A stretch of DNA of 35,381 bases from an uncultured Roseicyclus sp. (GTDB lineage: Bacteria > Pseudomonadota > Alphaproteobacteria > Rhodobacterales > Rhodobacteraceae). Made by a program: the position numbers and the translations under genes. The notes beneath the pieces were generated by a model, which saw only the letters and a program-made list of their open reading frames with translations, made no database searches and was not told where the DNA came from. Every line of letters begins with the position of its first letter. Position 1 is the first letter of the stretch. Where the stretch lies: the NCBI RefSeq assembly GCF_937892565.1, contig NZ_CALAHQ010000024.1, positions 1 to 35,381 of the forward strand, read 5' to 3'. Below, piece after piece: positions 26,717 to 35,325 of the stretch.

Positions 26717-28918
26717 TCAGGCCGCTTGCGGCTTGACCCCAAAGCGTCCGTAGAAGCTCTGGCCCTTGTCGGCCATATCGCGCAAGAGCGCAGGGCAGGC
26801 AAAGCGCGCGCCATGATGTGCTGCCAGTTGCTCGCAGCGGTCCGCCGCATAGGGCGTGCCCAGCATGTCGAGCCATGAGAACGGCCCGCCCGACCAAGGC
26901 GCAAAGCCCCAGCCCAGGATCGCGCCCACATCGCCCTCGCGGATATCGGTCAGGACACCTTGTTCCAGCGCGCGCACCGCTTCCAGCGTCTGGATGAACA
27001 TCAGCCGATGCTGCACCTCAATCAGGTCGGGTTGTTTGTCGGCCACATGGTAGCGTGTGGCCAAACCTTCCCACAGCCCTTCGCGCTTGCCCGCCGCGTC
27101 ATAGGCATAGAAGCCGGACTTGGATTTGCGCCCCAACCGGCCTTGATCCGCCATCCAGAACAGCACCGCATCGACCGCATCATCGGGGTAATCGGCCCCC
27201 ATCGCCGCCTTGGTTGCCCGCGCGATCTTGACCCCCAGATCGATCGAGGTCTCATCAACCAGTTGCAACGGCCCCAAGGGCATGCCCAACAGCTTGGCCG
27301 CATTTTCGATCAGCGCGGGCGCCACGCCTTCGGCAACCATGCGGATGCCCTCGTTGATGTAGGGAATGATGCAGCGGTTGGCGTAGAAGAACCGCGCGTC
27401 ATTGACCACGATGGGGGTCTTGCGGATCTGGCGCACGTAATCGAGCGCCTTGGCCACCGCCCGATCGCCTGTCTTTGCGCCCCGGATGATCTCGACCAGC
27501 GCCATCTTGTCGACGGGGCTGAAGAAATGGATGCCGATGAACTGATCGGGCCGGTCGCTGGCCTTGGCCAGGTCGCCGATGGGCAGGGTGGAGGTGTTGG
27601 TGGCAAAGATGCAGTCGGGGCCGACCGAGGCCAGCACCTTGCGCGTGACCTCGGCCTTGACACGCGGGTCCTCGAACACCGCCTCCACGATCAGATCGCA
27701 CCCGCCAAGGGCCGCGTAATCGGTGGTGGCATGGATGCGGCCCAGCACCCCGGCCTTTTTCTCGGGCGTGACATTGCCGCGTTTCAGCCCCTTGTCGAGC
27801 AGCCCCTCGGCATGGGCCCGGCCCCTGTCGGCCGCGTCTTGCGTGGCGTCGATCAGCACCACCTCGATGCCGGCATTGGCGCTGACATAGGCGATGCCCG
27901 CCCCCATCATGCCCGCGCCGATCACGCCCAGCTTCGTGACCTTTTCATCGGGCAGGGCCGGGCGGTTGGCGCCTTTCTCCAGCGCTTCCTTGTTCAGAAA
28001 CAGCGACCTGATCATCGCGCTTGAGGAGGGGTGCATCAGGATATGGGTGAACCAGCGCGCCTCGATCCTGAGCGCTGTGTCGAAATCGACCAGCGCGCCC
28101 TCATAGACCGCCGACAACAGCGCCCGGGCGGCCGGATAGACCCCTTTGGTCTTGCCACCCACCATGGCGGAGGCGCCGACAAAGGTCATGAAGCCCGCCG
28201 GATGATAGGGTGCGCCGCCGGGCATCTTCCAGCCCTTCTGGTCCCAGGGCTTGACGATATCGGCATCGGTCGCCGACAGAACCCATTCCCTGGCGCGGGC
28301 CAGCAACGCATCGGGTGCCACCACCTCGTCGATCAATTGCGCCGCGCGGGCCGCCTTGGGATCGAGCATCTTGCCCTCGAGCAGCACGGGGGCGGCTGCC
28401 ATTGCACCCACCATGCGGGAATAGCGCGTCGTGCCCCCGCCGCCGGGGAACAGCCCCACCAGAATTTCCGGCAGGCCGATGCGTGCCTTGGGATTGTCGG
28501 CCATGAAGCGGCGGTGACAGGCCAGCGCGATTTCGGTGCCGATGCCCGCACAGGTGCCGGTGATCGCAACGGCCACAGGCTTGCCGCCCGTGTTCGTCCG
28601 GGCGTCCATCCCCGCGCGCTCAAGCTTGCGCAAGACGCGGTGGCCGCCCATGGTGAAATCGAACAGCGCCTGCGCCGGATCATCGCCCGCTTCGGCCGAG
28701 ATGCTGGCCAGCGTGTTCAGATCCATGCCGCCCGCGAATGTCTCCTTGCCCGAGGTCAGCACGATGCCCTTGACGGCGGGATCTGCCAGCGCGTCATCGA
28801 TCAGCGCATCGACCAGCGCATAGGCTTCGCGCGTAAGCACATTCATCGACCGCGCCGCGACGTTCCAGGTGATGACAGCGACGCCATCGGCGCCTTTTTC
28901 CATGGTGAAATCAGCCAT
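26717..28918 (-). CDS. fadJ: Fatty-acid oxidation multifunctional protein (enoyl-CoA hydratase / 3-hydroxyacyl-CoA dehydrogenase)
   Basis: Catalyses hydration and the second oxidation of beta-oxidation. The 733-aa product has an N-terminal crotonase domain (oxyanion segments FAGGMDLNTLA near 60-70 and the CAGIGTEIALACHRRF region near 120, then GLPEILVGLFPGGGGTTR). The dehydrogenase Rossmann motif LGVIGAGMMGAGIAYVSANAG is in the middle, followed by HFFSPVDKMALVEIIRG and two C-terminal HAD domains. FadB and FadJ are alike at this level; the symbol fadJ is a family-level choice. The gene lies 15 bp downstream of fadA in the same operon, the usual alpha/beta subunit pairing of the trifunctional complex. 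Three palindromes directly after its stop probably end the transcript. Confidence 0.95.
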   Translation of the reverse strand: MADFTMEKGADGVAVITWNVAARSMNVLTREAYALVDALIDDALADPAVKGIVLTSGKETFAGGMDLNTLASISAEAGDDPAQALFDFTMGGHRVLRKLERAGMDARTNTGGKPVAVAITGTCAGIGTEIALACHRRFMADNPKARIGLPEILVGLFPGGGGTTRYSRMVGAMAAAPVLLEGKMLDPKAARAAQLIDEVVAPDALLARAREWVLSATDADIVKPWDQKGWKMPGGAPYHPAGFMTFVGASAMVGGKTKGVYPAARALLSAVYEGALVDFDTALRIEARWFTHILMHPSSSAMIRSLFLNKEALEKGANRPALPDEKVTKLGVIGAGMMGAGIAYVSANAGIEVVLIDATQDAADRGRAHAEGLLDKGLKRGNVTPEKKAGVLGRIHATTDYAALGGCDLIVEAVFEDPRVKAEVTRKVLASVGPDCIFATNTSTLPIGDLAKASDRPDQFIGIHFFSPVDKMALVEIIRGAKTGDRAVAKALDYVRQIRKTPIVVNDARFFYANRCIIPYINEGIRMVAEGVAPALIENAAKLLGMPLGPLQLVDETSIDLGVKIARATKAAMGADYPDDAVDAVLFWMADQGRLGRKSKSGFYAYDAAGKREGLWEGLATRYHVADKQPDLIEVQHRLMFIQTLEAVRALEQGVLTDIREGDVGAILGWGFAPWSGGPFSWLDMLGTPYAADRCEQLAAHHGARFACPALLRDMADKGQSFYGRFGVKPQAA

Positions 28919-28933
28919 TGTTCCAGTCTCCCC

Positions 28934-30145
28934 TTACAGCCGCTCGATGATGGTGGCGGCCCCCATGCCCGAGGCGACGCACAGCGTGGCAAGGCCCGTG
29001 CCCTTGCCCGTCCGCTCCAGCTCGTCAAGCAGCGTGCCGAGGATCATCGCGCCGGTCGCCCCAAGCGGGTGACCCATGGCAATCGCGCCGCCATTGACGT
29101 TGACGCGGGCCGGATCGACCCCGAAGGCCTGCAAGAAGCGCAGCACCACGGCCGAAAACGCTTCGTTCACCTCGAACAGGTCGATGTCGGCAATCGCCAT
29201 GCCGCTGTCGGCAAGGATCTTTTCGGTCACGGGCACGGGTCCGGTCAGCATGATGGTGGGATCGGTGCCGATCTTGGCCGTGGCGCGGATGCGGGCGCGG
29301 GGTTTCAGGCCATGCGCCTGACCAAAAGCGGCGTTGCCGATCAGGAGCGCCGCCGCCCCATCGACGATACCGCTGGAATTGCCGGCATGGTGGATATGCG
29401 CGATGCGTTCCAGATGGGGGTATTTCATCAGCGCGATCTGGTCGAAGCCGGGCATCATCTCGCCCATCTCCCTGAAGGCGGGCTTGAGGGCCGACAGCGT
29501 CGCCATGTCGGTGCCGGGGCGCATGTATTCGTCATGGTCCAGAATGGTCAGCCCGTTGATGTCGGTCACCGGCACGATGGATTTCGCAAAGCGCCCCTCG
29601 GCCCAGGCCCGTGCCGCGCGGGATTGGCTTTCGACGGCCAAGGCATCGGCTTGCGCCCGCGAAAACCCGTACTCGGTCGCGATGATATCGGCGCTGATGC
29701 CCTGGGGCACGAAATGGGTCTCCATCGCGATGGCGGGATCGACGGCGATGGCGGCCCCGTCGCTGCCCATGGCGACGCGGCTCATCATCTCGACGCCGCC
29801 CGCGATATAGGCCGCGCCAGCACCGCCCCGGATCTGATTGGCGGCAAGGTTCACCGCCTCGAGCCCGCTGGCGCAAAAGCGGTTGATCGCCAGCCCGGGG
29901 ATGCGCTGGTCAAGCTCCGAGGCCAGCACGGCGGTGCGCGCCAGACAGCCGCCCTGTTCCATCACTTGTGTGACATTGCCCCAGATCACATCCTCAACCG
30001 CGTGGCCGGACAGATCATTGCGCGCCTTGAGCGCGTTCAGCATCACCGCCGAGAGCCGCGCCGCCGTCACCTCATGGAGCGCGCCATCGCGGCGGCCCTT
30101 GCCACGTGGCGTTCGGATCGCGTCATAGATATAGGCATCGGTCAT
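28934..30145 (-). CDS. fadA: Acetyl-CoA C-acyltransferase (3-ketoacyl-CoA thiolase)
   Basis: Thiolytically cleaves 3-ketoacyl-CoA to acetyl-CoA and a shortened acyl-CoA, the last step of each beta-oxidation turn. The 403-aa product shows the complete thiolase active site: nucleophile C91 in NRFCASGLEAV, the NEAF motif, H359 in AMGHPLGATGA and C389 in CVASGMGAA. The ATG at 30145 (GGAGA upstream) is preferred over a start at 30169. It sits between a glutathione-transferase-like gene (13 bp upstream) and fadJ (15 bp downstream), so all three are probably cotranscribed. Confidence 0.96.
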   Translation of the reverse strand: MTDAYIYDAIRTPRGKGRRDGALHEVTAARLSAVMLNALKARNDLSGHAVEDVIWGNVTQVMEQGGCLARTAVLASELDQRIPGLAINRFCASGLEAVNLAANQIRGGAGAAYIAGGVEMMSRVAMGSDGAAIAVDPAIAMETHFVPQGISADIIATEYGFSRAQADALAVESQSRAARAWAEGRFAKSIVPVTDINGLTILDHDEYMRPGTDMATLSALKPAFREMGEMMPGFDQIALMKYPHLERIAHIHHAGNSSGIVDGAAALLIGNAAFGQAHGLKPRARIRATAKIGTDPTIMLTGPVPVTEKILADSGMAIADIDLFEVNEAFSAVVLRFLQAFGVDPARVNVNGGAIAMGHPLGATGAMILGTLLDELERTGKGTGLATLCVASGMGAATIIERL

Positions 30146-30158
30146 CTTGCGTCTCCGG

Positions 30159-30794
30159 TCAGGCGGCACGAAAGGCGCGCGTCATCAGATCATAGGGATG
30201 GGCCCAGCCGGGCTGGGCAGCGATACGGTCAAGCCAGGCATCGATGGCGGGGTATTCGGCCCGCGCAAAGCCAAAGGGTTCAGGGTAGAACAGATAGCCG
30301 CAGCACGACAGATCTGCGCATGTCAGGCTGTCGCCCACCAGCCAGTCCCGCGTGGACAACTCTGCCTCCAGCACCGAAAGCGCGCCTTTGACCCGACCCG
30401 CCAGATACTCGATCGCGCCCGCCGGGCGTTTGTCTTCGGGCAGGAAGTTCATCAGGAAACGCAAGGGCCCCGCCTGACCCGAGACCTTTTGGTTGTCGAA
30501 GATCGTCCAGCGCAGGATCTCGCGGCGCGTGGCGCGCGCGCCGTCGCCACACAGCAGGCCTGTCTCATCCATCACCCAATCCTGAATGACGCCTGATTGC
30601 GTCAGGATCAGCCCGTCCGCATCCAGAACGGGCACCTCGCCCATCGGGTTGAGCGCACGGAATTCCGGGCTGCGCGCTTCGCCGGCGAAGAAATCCACAT
30701 GACGCGCGGTCCAAGGCAGGCCCGCCAATTGCAGCGCAATGGCCGCCTTGTAGGCGTTGCCGGACTCTCCGAAGCAGTAAAGTGTGTTGGTCAT
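30159..30794 (-). CDS. Glutathione S-transferase-like protein
   Basis: The 211-aa protein has the GST architecture. The N-terminal thioredoxin-like domain (1-80) begins LYCFGESGNAYKAAIALQ and has the cis-proline segment GEVPVLDADG followed by QSGVIQDWV. The C-terminal all-helical domain carries a conserved SLTCADLSCCGYLFYP segment. It may conjugate, reduce or isomerise an electrophilic substrate with glutathione. The position directly ahead of fadA-fadJ suggests work on acyl-CoA-derived or unsaturated intermediates, which is inference. The ATG at 30794 is chosen over 30803 because AGGG then has proper spacing. No class-specific signature allows a finer call. Confidence 0.88.
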   Translation of the reverse strand: MTNTLYCFGESGNAYKAAIALQLAGLPWTARHVDFFAGEARSPEFRALNPMGEVPVLDADGLILTQSGVIQDWVMDETGLLCGDGARATRREILRWTIFDNQKVSGQAGPLRFLMNFLPEDKRPAGAIEYLAGRVKGALSVLEAELSTRDWLVGDSLTCADLSCCGYLFYPEPFGFARAEYPAIDAWLDRIAAQPGWAHPYDLMTRAFRAA

Positions 30795-31115
30795 GCTGGG
30801 CATCCCTTGGTCGTTGCGCGTGGTGTGGCCTTGTTATGCGTATTTTCGGAAAGATGAAGGCTCATAACGTTTTGTTAAGGATATCGCGCCAGTCTGATCC
30901 CACGGTACAGGCTGGCGAGCCGATGACCGTGAAAGGTGAAGGCGCCCTGTCGGCACGTGCAGCGCCCCTCGGTGTCCGGACGCCGTTGGGGAACACTCGG
31001 CCCGACAGGGCGTCGGACCCCCTTTCATCTTTCCACAAATACGCATGGCAACGCCCGCCACCAAGACCGTCGATGGGCAGCGTCGCGCCGCCCCTGATTG
31101 CTTGCGGACGGCCTG
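30795..31115. other. 321-bp gene-free gap containing a long inverted-repeat element
   Basis: No convincing coding sequence lies here; the open frames that cross it have no ribosome site and are broken by the repeat symmetry. It holds the element at 30831-31051 described separately and the presumed promoter region for the GST-fadA-fadJ transcript. From 31052 to 31115 only GC-rich sequence without structure was seen. Confidence 0.6.
30831..31051. repeat. ~220-bp element bounded by ~30-bp imperfect inverted repeats (MITE-like or structured)
   Basis: The left end reads ATGCGTATTTTCGGAAAG, continuing ATGAAGG (30836-30860). Its inverted partner on the minus strand reads ATGCGTATTTGTGGAAAG, continuing ATGAAAGG (31046-31021). 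TTG matches just outside both ends. Inside lie a second inverted repeat, CGCCCTGTCGG (30943-30953) with CCGACAGGGCG (31002-31012), and a palindromic core around GTCCGGAC (30974-30981). It has no transposase gene and no clear target-site duplication. It could be a miniature inverted-repeat transposable element, a dispersed intergenic repeat, or a region that folds in RNA. Confidence 0.65.
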
Positions 31116-31307
31116 CTAGGCATGGAACACCCTGCGCCGCGCCATCCGTTTTTCGCCGTCGATCATGCCTGCCCGGCTTTCGAAGAGGACGGACAGGGAT
31201 GCGCCATGGCGGCCCCAAGCCGCCCGCGACAGGGCGCGCGGCGTGCGAAAGCCATCCTTGCGTGTCGCGATCGTGGGGCGGCGCGTCTGTCGCCTGTGTC
31301 CGGGCAT
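31116..31307 (-). CDS. Small basic protein, unknown function (candidate)
   Basis: A 63-aa ORF starts at ATG 31307 behind a good AAAGGA ribosome site 5 bases away, 31 bp after the acyl-CoA dehydrogenase stop and on the same strand. The product is strongly basic (MPGHRRQTRRPTIATRKDGF at the N-terminus, KRMARRRVFHA at the end), with no hydrophobic segment. Such composition fits a nucleic-acid-binding peptide, but arginine richness is also expected from GC-rich noncoding frames. The ribosome site and operon position are the only support. Confidence 0.4.
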   Translation of the reverse strand: MPGHRRQTRRPTIATRKDGFRTPRALSRAAWGRHGASLSVLFESRAGMIDGEKRMARRRVFHA

Positions 31308-31338
31308 GGCTTTCCTTTCTCCAAGGTGTTGGAACACT

Positions 31339-33114
31339 TCAGAAATTCGCAGCCTCAAGCGCCATGACCGGATCGGCGCCCGACTGGATGCGTGCCAGAT
31401 GCGTCGCTGTCATGGGCAATTGCCGGCTCATGTAGAACCGCGCCGTGGCCAGCTTGGTCTGATGAAACACCGGATCATCGGTGCCATGGGCCAGCGCATC
31501 GCGTGAGGCCCGCGCCATCCGCCCCCACATCAGGCCAAGGCAGACATGGCCGAACAGATGCATGAAATCATAGCTGCCCGCCAGCGCCGCATTGGGGTTC
31601 TTGCCGGCTTCGGACAGGAAATACATCGCCGCCGTCTGCAGGTCCCTCGACGCGCGCTTGAGCGGTTCGACAAAGCCATCCATGCCGTCGGTATCGGCAT
31701 TGTCTTTGCAAAACCCTTTGACCAGATCGAAAAAGGCCATGATGTGCTTGCCGCCGTCCTGAGCAAGCTTGCGGCCGACCAGATCCAGGGCTTGCACGCC
31801 ATTGGCGCCCTCGTAGATCATGGCGATGCGGGCATCGCGGGTGTATTGCGACATGCCCCATTCCTCGATGTAGCCATGCCCGCCATAAATCTGTTGGGCC
31901 TGAACCGTCATGTCGTAGCCCTTGTCGGTGACAAAGCCCTTGATGACCGGGGTCAGCAGCGACACCAACCCGTCGGCATCCTTGTCGCCTTTGCGATGGG
32001 CGGCATCGATCAGCGTGGCACCCCACAGCAAAAAGGCCCGCGCCCCTTCGGTAAAGCTTTTCTGTTCCATCAGGTTGCGGCGGATGTCGGGATGCACGAT
32101 CAGCGGATCGGCCGGACCGTCGGGGTTCTTGACGCCTGTCACATCGCGGCCCTGCAGCCTGTCGCGGGCATAGGCGCGCGCATTCTGAAAGGCGATCTCG
32201 GCCTGTGCCAGACCTTGCATGCCCACGCCCAACCGCGCCTCGTTCATCATGGTGAACATGGCGCGCATGCCCTTGTGTGGCTCGCCCAGAAGGTAACCGG
32301 TGGCGCCATCGTAATTCATCACGCAGGTGGCATTGCCATGAATGCCCATCTTGTCCTCGATCTTGCCGCAACTCACGCCGTTGCGCGCACCCAGGCTGCC
32401 ATCGGCCTTCACGAGGACTTTCGGCACGATGAAGAGCGACACGCCCTTGATCCCCTCGGGGCCGCCGGGGATCTTGGCCAAGACCAGATGGATGATGTTC
32501 TCGGCCAGATCATGTTCGCCCGCCGAGATGAAGATTTTCTGGCCGGTCACCTTGTAGCTGCCATCGGCCTGCGGTTCGGCGCGGGTGCGCATCAGACCCA
32601 GATCGGTGCCGCAATGAGGTTCGGTCAGGTTCATGGTGCCTGTCCACTCACAGGCCACCATCTTGTGCAGATAGGTCGCCTTTTGGTCGTCGGTGCCATG
32701 GGCAAAGATGGTTGAAGCTGCCCCGTGGGTCAGGCCTTGATACATGGTAAAGGCCTGATTGGCCGATGAGAAGAATTCGCCCACCGCCGTGCCCATGACA
32801 TAGGGCATGCCCTGGCCACCGAATTCTTCGGGCATGTCGATGCCCGGCCAGCCGCCAGCCTTCATCTGCGCAAAGGCCTGCTTGAACCCGGGCGGGGTAT
32901 AGACCACGCCATTTTCCATCCGGCAGCCCAGCCTGTCGCCCACGGGGTTGAGCGGCGCCAGGACCTCGGCCGCGATTTTTCCTGCCTCGTCCAGAACGGC
33001 TGCGGTGAACCCCGGTTCCAGATCGCCATAGCCCGGAACATCGGTCCCGGCGATATCAAGCACATCATGCAAGATATACTGAATGTCCTTTGTGGGGGCG
33101 GTGTAGCTGGGCAT
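31339..33114 (-). CDS. Acyl-CoA dehydrogenase, long DmdC-type
   Basis: An FAD enzyme that oxidises acyl-CoA to trans-2-enoyl-CoA and passes electrons to ETF. At 591 aa it belongs to the long class with an extra C-terminal acyl-CoA-dehydrogenase domain, to which DmdC (3-methylmercaptopropionyl-CoA dehydrogenase) also belongs. The FAD/substrate segment is [13 protein letters not shown] (161-173), [12 protein letters not shown] follows, and the catalytic base is E435 in [17 protein letters not shown]. General fatty-acyl-CoA oxidation is more likely than the DMSP pathway given fadA and fadJ nearby. The ATG at 33114 follows GGAG, 42 bp after the MerR gene, so both probably share one transcript. 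Confidence 0.93.
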   Translation of the reverse strand: MPSYTAPTKDIQYILHDVLDIAGTDVPGYGDLEPGFTAAVLDEAGKIAAEVLAPLNPVGDRLGCRMENGVVYTPPGFKQAFAQMKAGGWPGIDMPEEFGGQGMPYVMGTAVGEFFSSANQAFTMYQGLTHGAASTIFAHGTDDQKATYLHKMVACEWTGTMNLTEPHCGTDLGLMRTRAEPQADGSYKVTGQKIFISAGEHDLAENIIHLVLAKIPGGPEGIKGVSLFIVPKVLVKADGSLGARNGVSCGKIEDKMGIHGNATCVMNYDGATGYLLGEPHKGMRAMFTMMNEARLGVGMQGLAQAEIAFQNARAYARDRLQGRDVTGVKNPDGPADPLIVHPDIRRNLMEQKSFTEGARAFLLWGATLIDAAHRKGDKDADGLVSLLTPVIKGFVTDKGYDMTVQAQQIYGGHGYIEEWGMSQYTRDARIAMIYEGANGVQALDLVGRKLAQDGGKHIMAFFDLVKGFCKDNADTDGMDGFVEPLKRASRDLQTAAMYFLSEAGKNPNAALAGSYDFMHLFGHVCLGLMWGRMARASRDALAHGTDDPVFHQTKLATARFYMSRQLPMTATHLARIQSGADPVMALEAANF

Positions 33115-33156
33115 CGGGCAAGCTCCGGTATCGGCGGTTCGGGTCGGCGCGGGTGG

Positions 33157-33582
33157 TCACTCGGTCGGATTATGGGCGTTGCTGCGGCTGGTCAGCATTT
33201 CCTCGACAAGGTCCATCTGTGATCTGAGGTCATAGATGGCCACATCCAGTTCGGCGCGCTGGCGTTCCATGTCGGTCAGCCGATCGCGCGCGATATCGAG
33301 CGTGCGGCTGAGCTGGGTGGCCTGTTGGTCGCCCACATAATACAGGTTCAAGAGTTGGCGGATTTCCTCGAGGCTGAAGCCGAAGCGCTTGCCGCGCAAG
33401 ATCAGCTTGAGCCGCGCCCGGTCACGCCGGGTGAACAGGCGCCTTTGGCCCATGCGGATCGGAAAGAGCAGTTCCTTTTGTTCATAAAAGCGCAGCGTGC
33501 GCGGCGTCACGTCAAAGGCGGCGCACATATCGCGGATCGTCATCACATCGGCGGTCATCTGGGGATCGTCCATATCGAACAT
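33157..33582 (-). CDS. MerR-family transcriptional regulator of the beta-oxidation cluster
   Basis: The 141-aa protein has an N-terminal MerR winged helix (15-52: TIRDMCAAFDVTPRTLRFYE, then QKELLFPIRMGQRRLFT), a linker region (RFGFSLEEIRQLL) and a long coiled-coil dimerisation helix (about 86-130). There are no effector cysteines of the metal-sensing subfamilies, so an acyl-CoA or organic ligand is plausible, as in LiuR-type regulators of acyl-CoA degradation. The start ATG at 33582 follows AGG; an upstream in-frame start at 33636 would reach into the TGACGT cluster. It heads the run MerR - acyl-CoA dehydrogenase - small ORF - GST - fadA - fadJ and probably controls it. Confidence 0.9.
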   Translation of the reverse strand: MFDMDDPQMTADVMTIRDMCAAFDVTPRTLRFYEQKELLFPIRMGQRRLFTRRDRARLKLILRGKRFGFSLEEIRQLLNLYYVGDQQATQLSRTLDIARDRLTDMERQRAELDVAIYDLRSQMDLVEEMLTSRSNAHNPTE

Positions 33583-33635
33583 GTCAGGGCCTGCCGCTCG
33601 GTTGAGTGAGTCGGCGTTAAGCTTACACGATAGCA

Positions 33636-33665
33636 TGACGTTGACGTAAAGGCGACGTCACGTCA
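33636..33665. promoter_or_regulatory. Four TGACGT hexamers facing each other: candidate MerR operator
   Basis: TGACGT occurs in tandem on the plus strand (33636-33641, 33642-33647). It occurs twice more on the minus strand (33660-33655 and 33665-33660, sharing one base). The array lies 54-83 bp upstream of the MerR start, in the intergenic region divergent to a glycosyltransferase gene. Autoregulation by the MerR protein is the natural reading. TGCTAT (33635-33630, minus strand) could be a -10 for a MerR-type promoter with a long spacer, but this is weak. Confidence 0.55.
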
Positions 33666-33781
33666 CCTTATCGGGTGACCAAGCGTCAATAGGATTTTCC
33701 TTTCGCGCAAGGCGGGGGGACAGGGCGCGGTTTGCCAATCAAGCCCTTGCCCAGCCGCCACGGCTTGGGCAGGATCGCGCC

Positions 33782-34534
33782 ATGAGTGATGCGTATCCCA
33801 GTGCCCCTGCTTTCCTGCCCCTGCCTTTGGCATGTGCTCAGATGGCCGCCCATCAACGCGCCCGGCCACCTCGTATCTTGCATCAGTATTGGGATCGCGA
33901 CCCGCCACGGCAGATCCACGAGCTCATGGCGCACTGTGGCAGGGTCTGTCGTTCGGCGGGGGTGGAGCATCGGGTGTGGGATGCAATCTCGGGCGCGCAG
34001 CTTCTGGAGCAGGGCTTTCCCGATATCGTGCGCCGCGCCTTTGACGTCGCGCCGCACGCGGCCATGAAATGCGATATCCTGCGCATGGCGATCTTGTATC
34101 GGCATGGCGGTGTTTATCTGGATGCCGATATGGCGCTGCGTGCGCAAACAGGGGCGCATCTGTGGCTGTCCTTCACCGATGCGCTGCTGTTCAAATGGAA
34201 CCTGCAAGAACGCCACAACACGCCAAACTGGTGTCTTGGCTTTCGGCCGGGCCATGATCTGGCGTGGAATGCGCTCTTGCACATGTCGGAGCGGATGGTC
34301 GCCGCGGTGGCGGCAGATGGCGATGGGGCGATCAAACGCGCGCTGGCTTTGGGGCCGGGGGCCTTGACCGAGGCCTTGGGCGGCTGGATCGCGGCGCGCG
34401 GGTCCGAGGGGATCACGATCCTCGACGTGGATGAGGCCTACAAGATGGTGCAAAACGGCCCCGAGTTGCTGAAGGCACCGCTGGACTACAAGAAGACGGC
34501 GTTGCATTGGCTGTTGGCGGGTCGGCGCCGGTGA
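33782..34534 (+). CDS. GT32-type glycosyltransferase (DXD sugar transferase), copy 1
   Basis: The 250-aa protein resembles small Och1/capsular-type glycosyltransferases that use nucleotide sugars. Diagnostic features are RILHQYWDRDPP (31-42), then D98 in MKCDILRMAILYRHGGVYLDADM with the metal-binding D114-x-D116. No transmembrane segment is evident, so it should act in the cytoplasm, perhaps on a lipid-linked or surface polysaccharide precursor. The ATG at 33782 has AGGA upstream. Its last codons overlap the start of a paralogous gene (GTGA). Donor and acceptor cannot be predicted. Confidence 0.87.
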   Translation: MSDAYPSAPAFLPLPLACAQMAAHQRARPPRILHQYWDRDPPRQIHELMAHCGRVCRSAGVEHRVWDAISGAQLLEQGFPDIVRRAFDVAPHAAMKCDILRMAILYRHGGVYLDADMALRAQTGAHLWLSFTDALLFKWNLQERHNTPNWCLGFRPGHDLAWNALLHMSERMVAAVAADGDGAIKRALALGPGALTEALGGWIAARGSEGITILDVDEAYKMVQNGPELLKAPLDYKKTALHWLLAGRRR

Positions 34535-35325
34535 GCGCGCCGTCCTTGCCTTTGCTGCCCTTGGCCGAGGCGGTTGCAGCGATTGCGCCGCATCAGCGGG
34601 CCAAGCCCCCCGCCATGGCAAACGGACGGACCCCTGTCATCGTGCATCAGTATTGGGACCGCGATCCCCCCGCCGAGGTCTTGGCCCTGCTGCGGCACAA
34701 CGCGCGCCTGGTGCGGGGATGCGGGGCCAGCTACAGGCTTTGGACCGCGCGCCGGGCCGAGGTCTTTCTCGCCGCCCGTGCCCCCGATCTCTTGCCGTTG
34801 TTCAAGCGCGCGCCGCATCCGGCCATGGCCTGCGATCTGCTGCGTCTGTGTCTTCTGCACGCCTATGGCGGGATCTATCTGGATGCCGACATGAGCCTTC
34901 GCGCGCGATGGGCGGGCCGAGGGCATGAAGTTCTGCGGTGGATGCAAGATGGGCTGGTGTTTCGTTGGAACCGCAAGGACCGTGGCAATCTGCTCAATTG
35001 GTGCTTTGGCTTTCGCGCGGGCGACCCGTTGTGCGCGGCGCTGATCGCGGCGACGGCGGCCAGCATGACCCATGCGCTGGACAGGGACGCAAAGGCGGCA
35101 TTGCGCAACACGCTGACGGTGTCGGGGCCAGGCTTGTTCACCCGCGTGGTCGGAACTTGGATCGCCGCGCAGGGCTGTCCGCCGGGTCTGGTCATCCTTG
35201 ACGCGCGTCAGGCCTATGCCCGCATCCAGTATGGCCACGACAGCATCGTGCCACTGGCCTTGCGGCGCGAACCCTTGGCCTACAAGGCGACCACGCGCCA
35301 TTGGTTCCGCGCGGCGCAGGATTAG
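34531..35325 (+). CDS. GT32-type glycosyltransferase (DXD sugar transferase), copy 2
   Basis: The 264-aa paralogue of the preceding gene shares VHQYWDRDPP (38-47), MACDLLRLCLLHAYGGIYLDADM with D118-x-D120, and WNRKDRGNLLNWCFGFRAGDP against WNLQERHNTPNWCLGFRPGHD. The start is taken as GTG 34531, whose bases overlap the stop of copy 1. An in-frame TTG at 34507 would extend further into it. The tandem arrangement with a coupled start implies both act in the same assembly path, possibly adding successive sugars. The two have diverged strongly outside the catalytic core. Confidence 0.87.
   Translation: MSAPSLPLLPLAEAVAAIAPHQRAKPPAMANGRTPVIVHQYWDRDPPAEVLALLRHNARLVRGCGASYRLWTARRAEVFLAARAPDLLPLFKRAPHPAMACDLLRLCLLHAYGGIYLDADMSLRARWAGRGHEVLRWMQDGLVFRWNRKDRGNLLNWCFGFRAGDPLCAALIAATAASMTHALDRDAKAALRNTLTVSGPGLFTRVVGTWIAAQGCPPGLVILDARQAYARIQYGHDSIVPLALRREPLAYKATTRHWFRAAQD

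Noticed and set aside
28031..30391. Plus-strand frame of 786 codons spanning fadJ, fadA and part of the GST gene
   Set aside because: It crosses three real genes on the other strand and has no recognisable domain.
30782..31435. Plus-strand frame of 217 codons across the inverted-repeat element
   Set aside because: It starts inside the GST gene's 5' end, has no ribosome site and runs into the antisense of the dehydrogenase gene. The repeat explains the open stretches.
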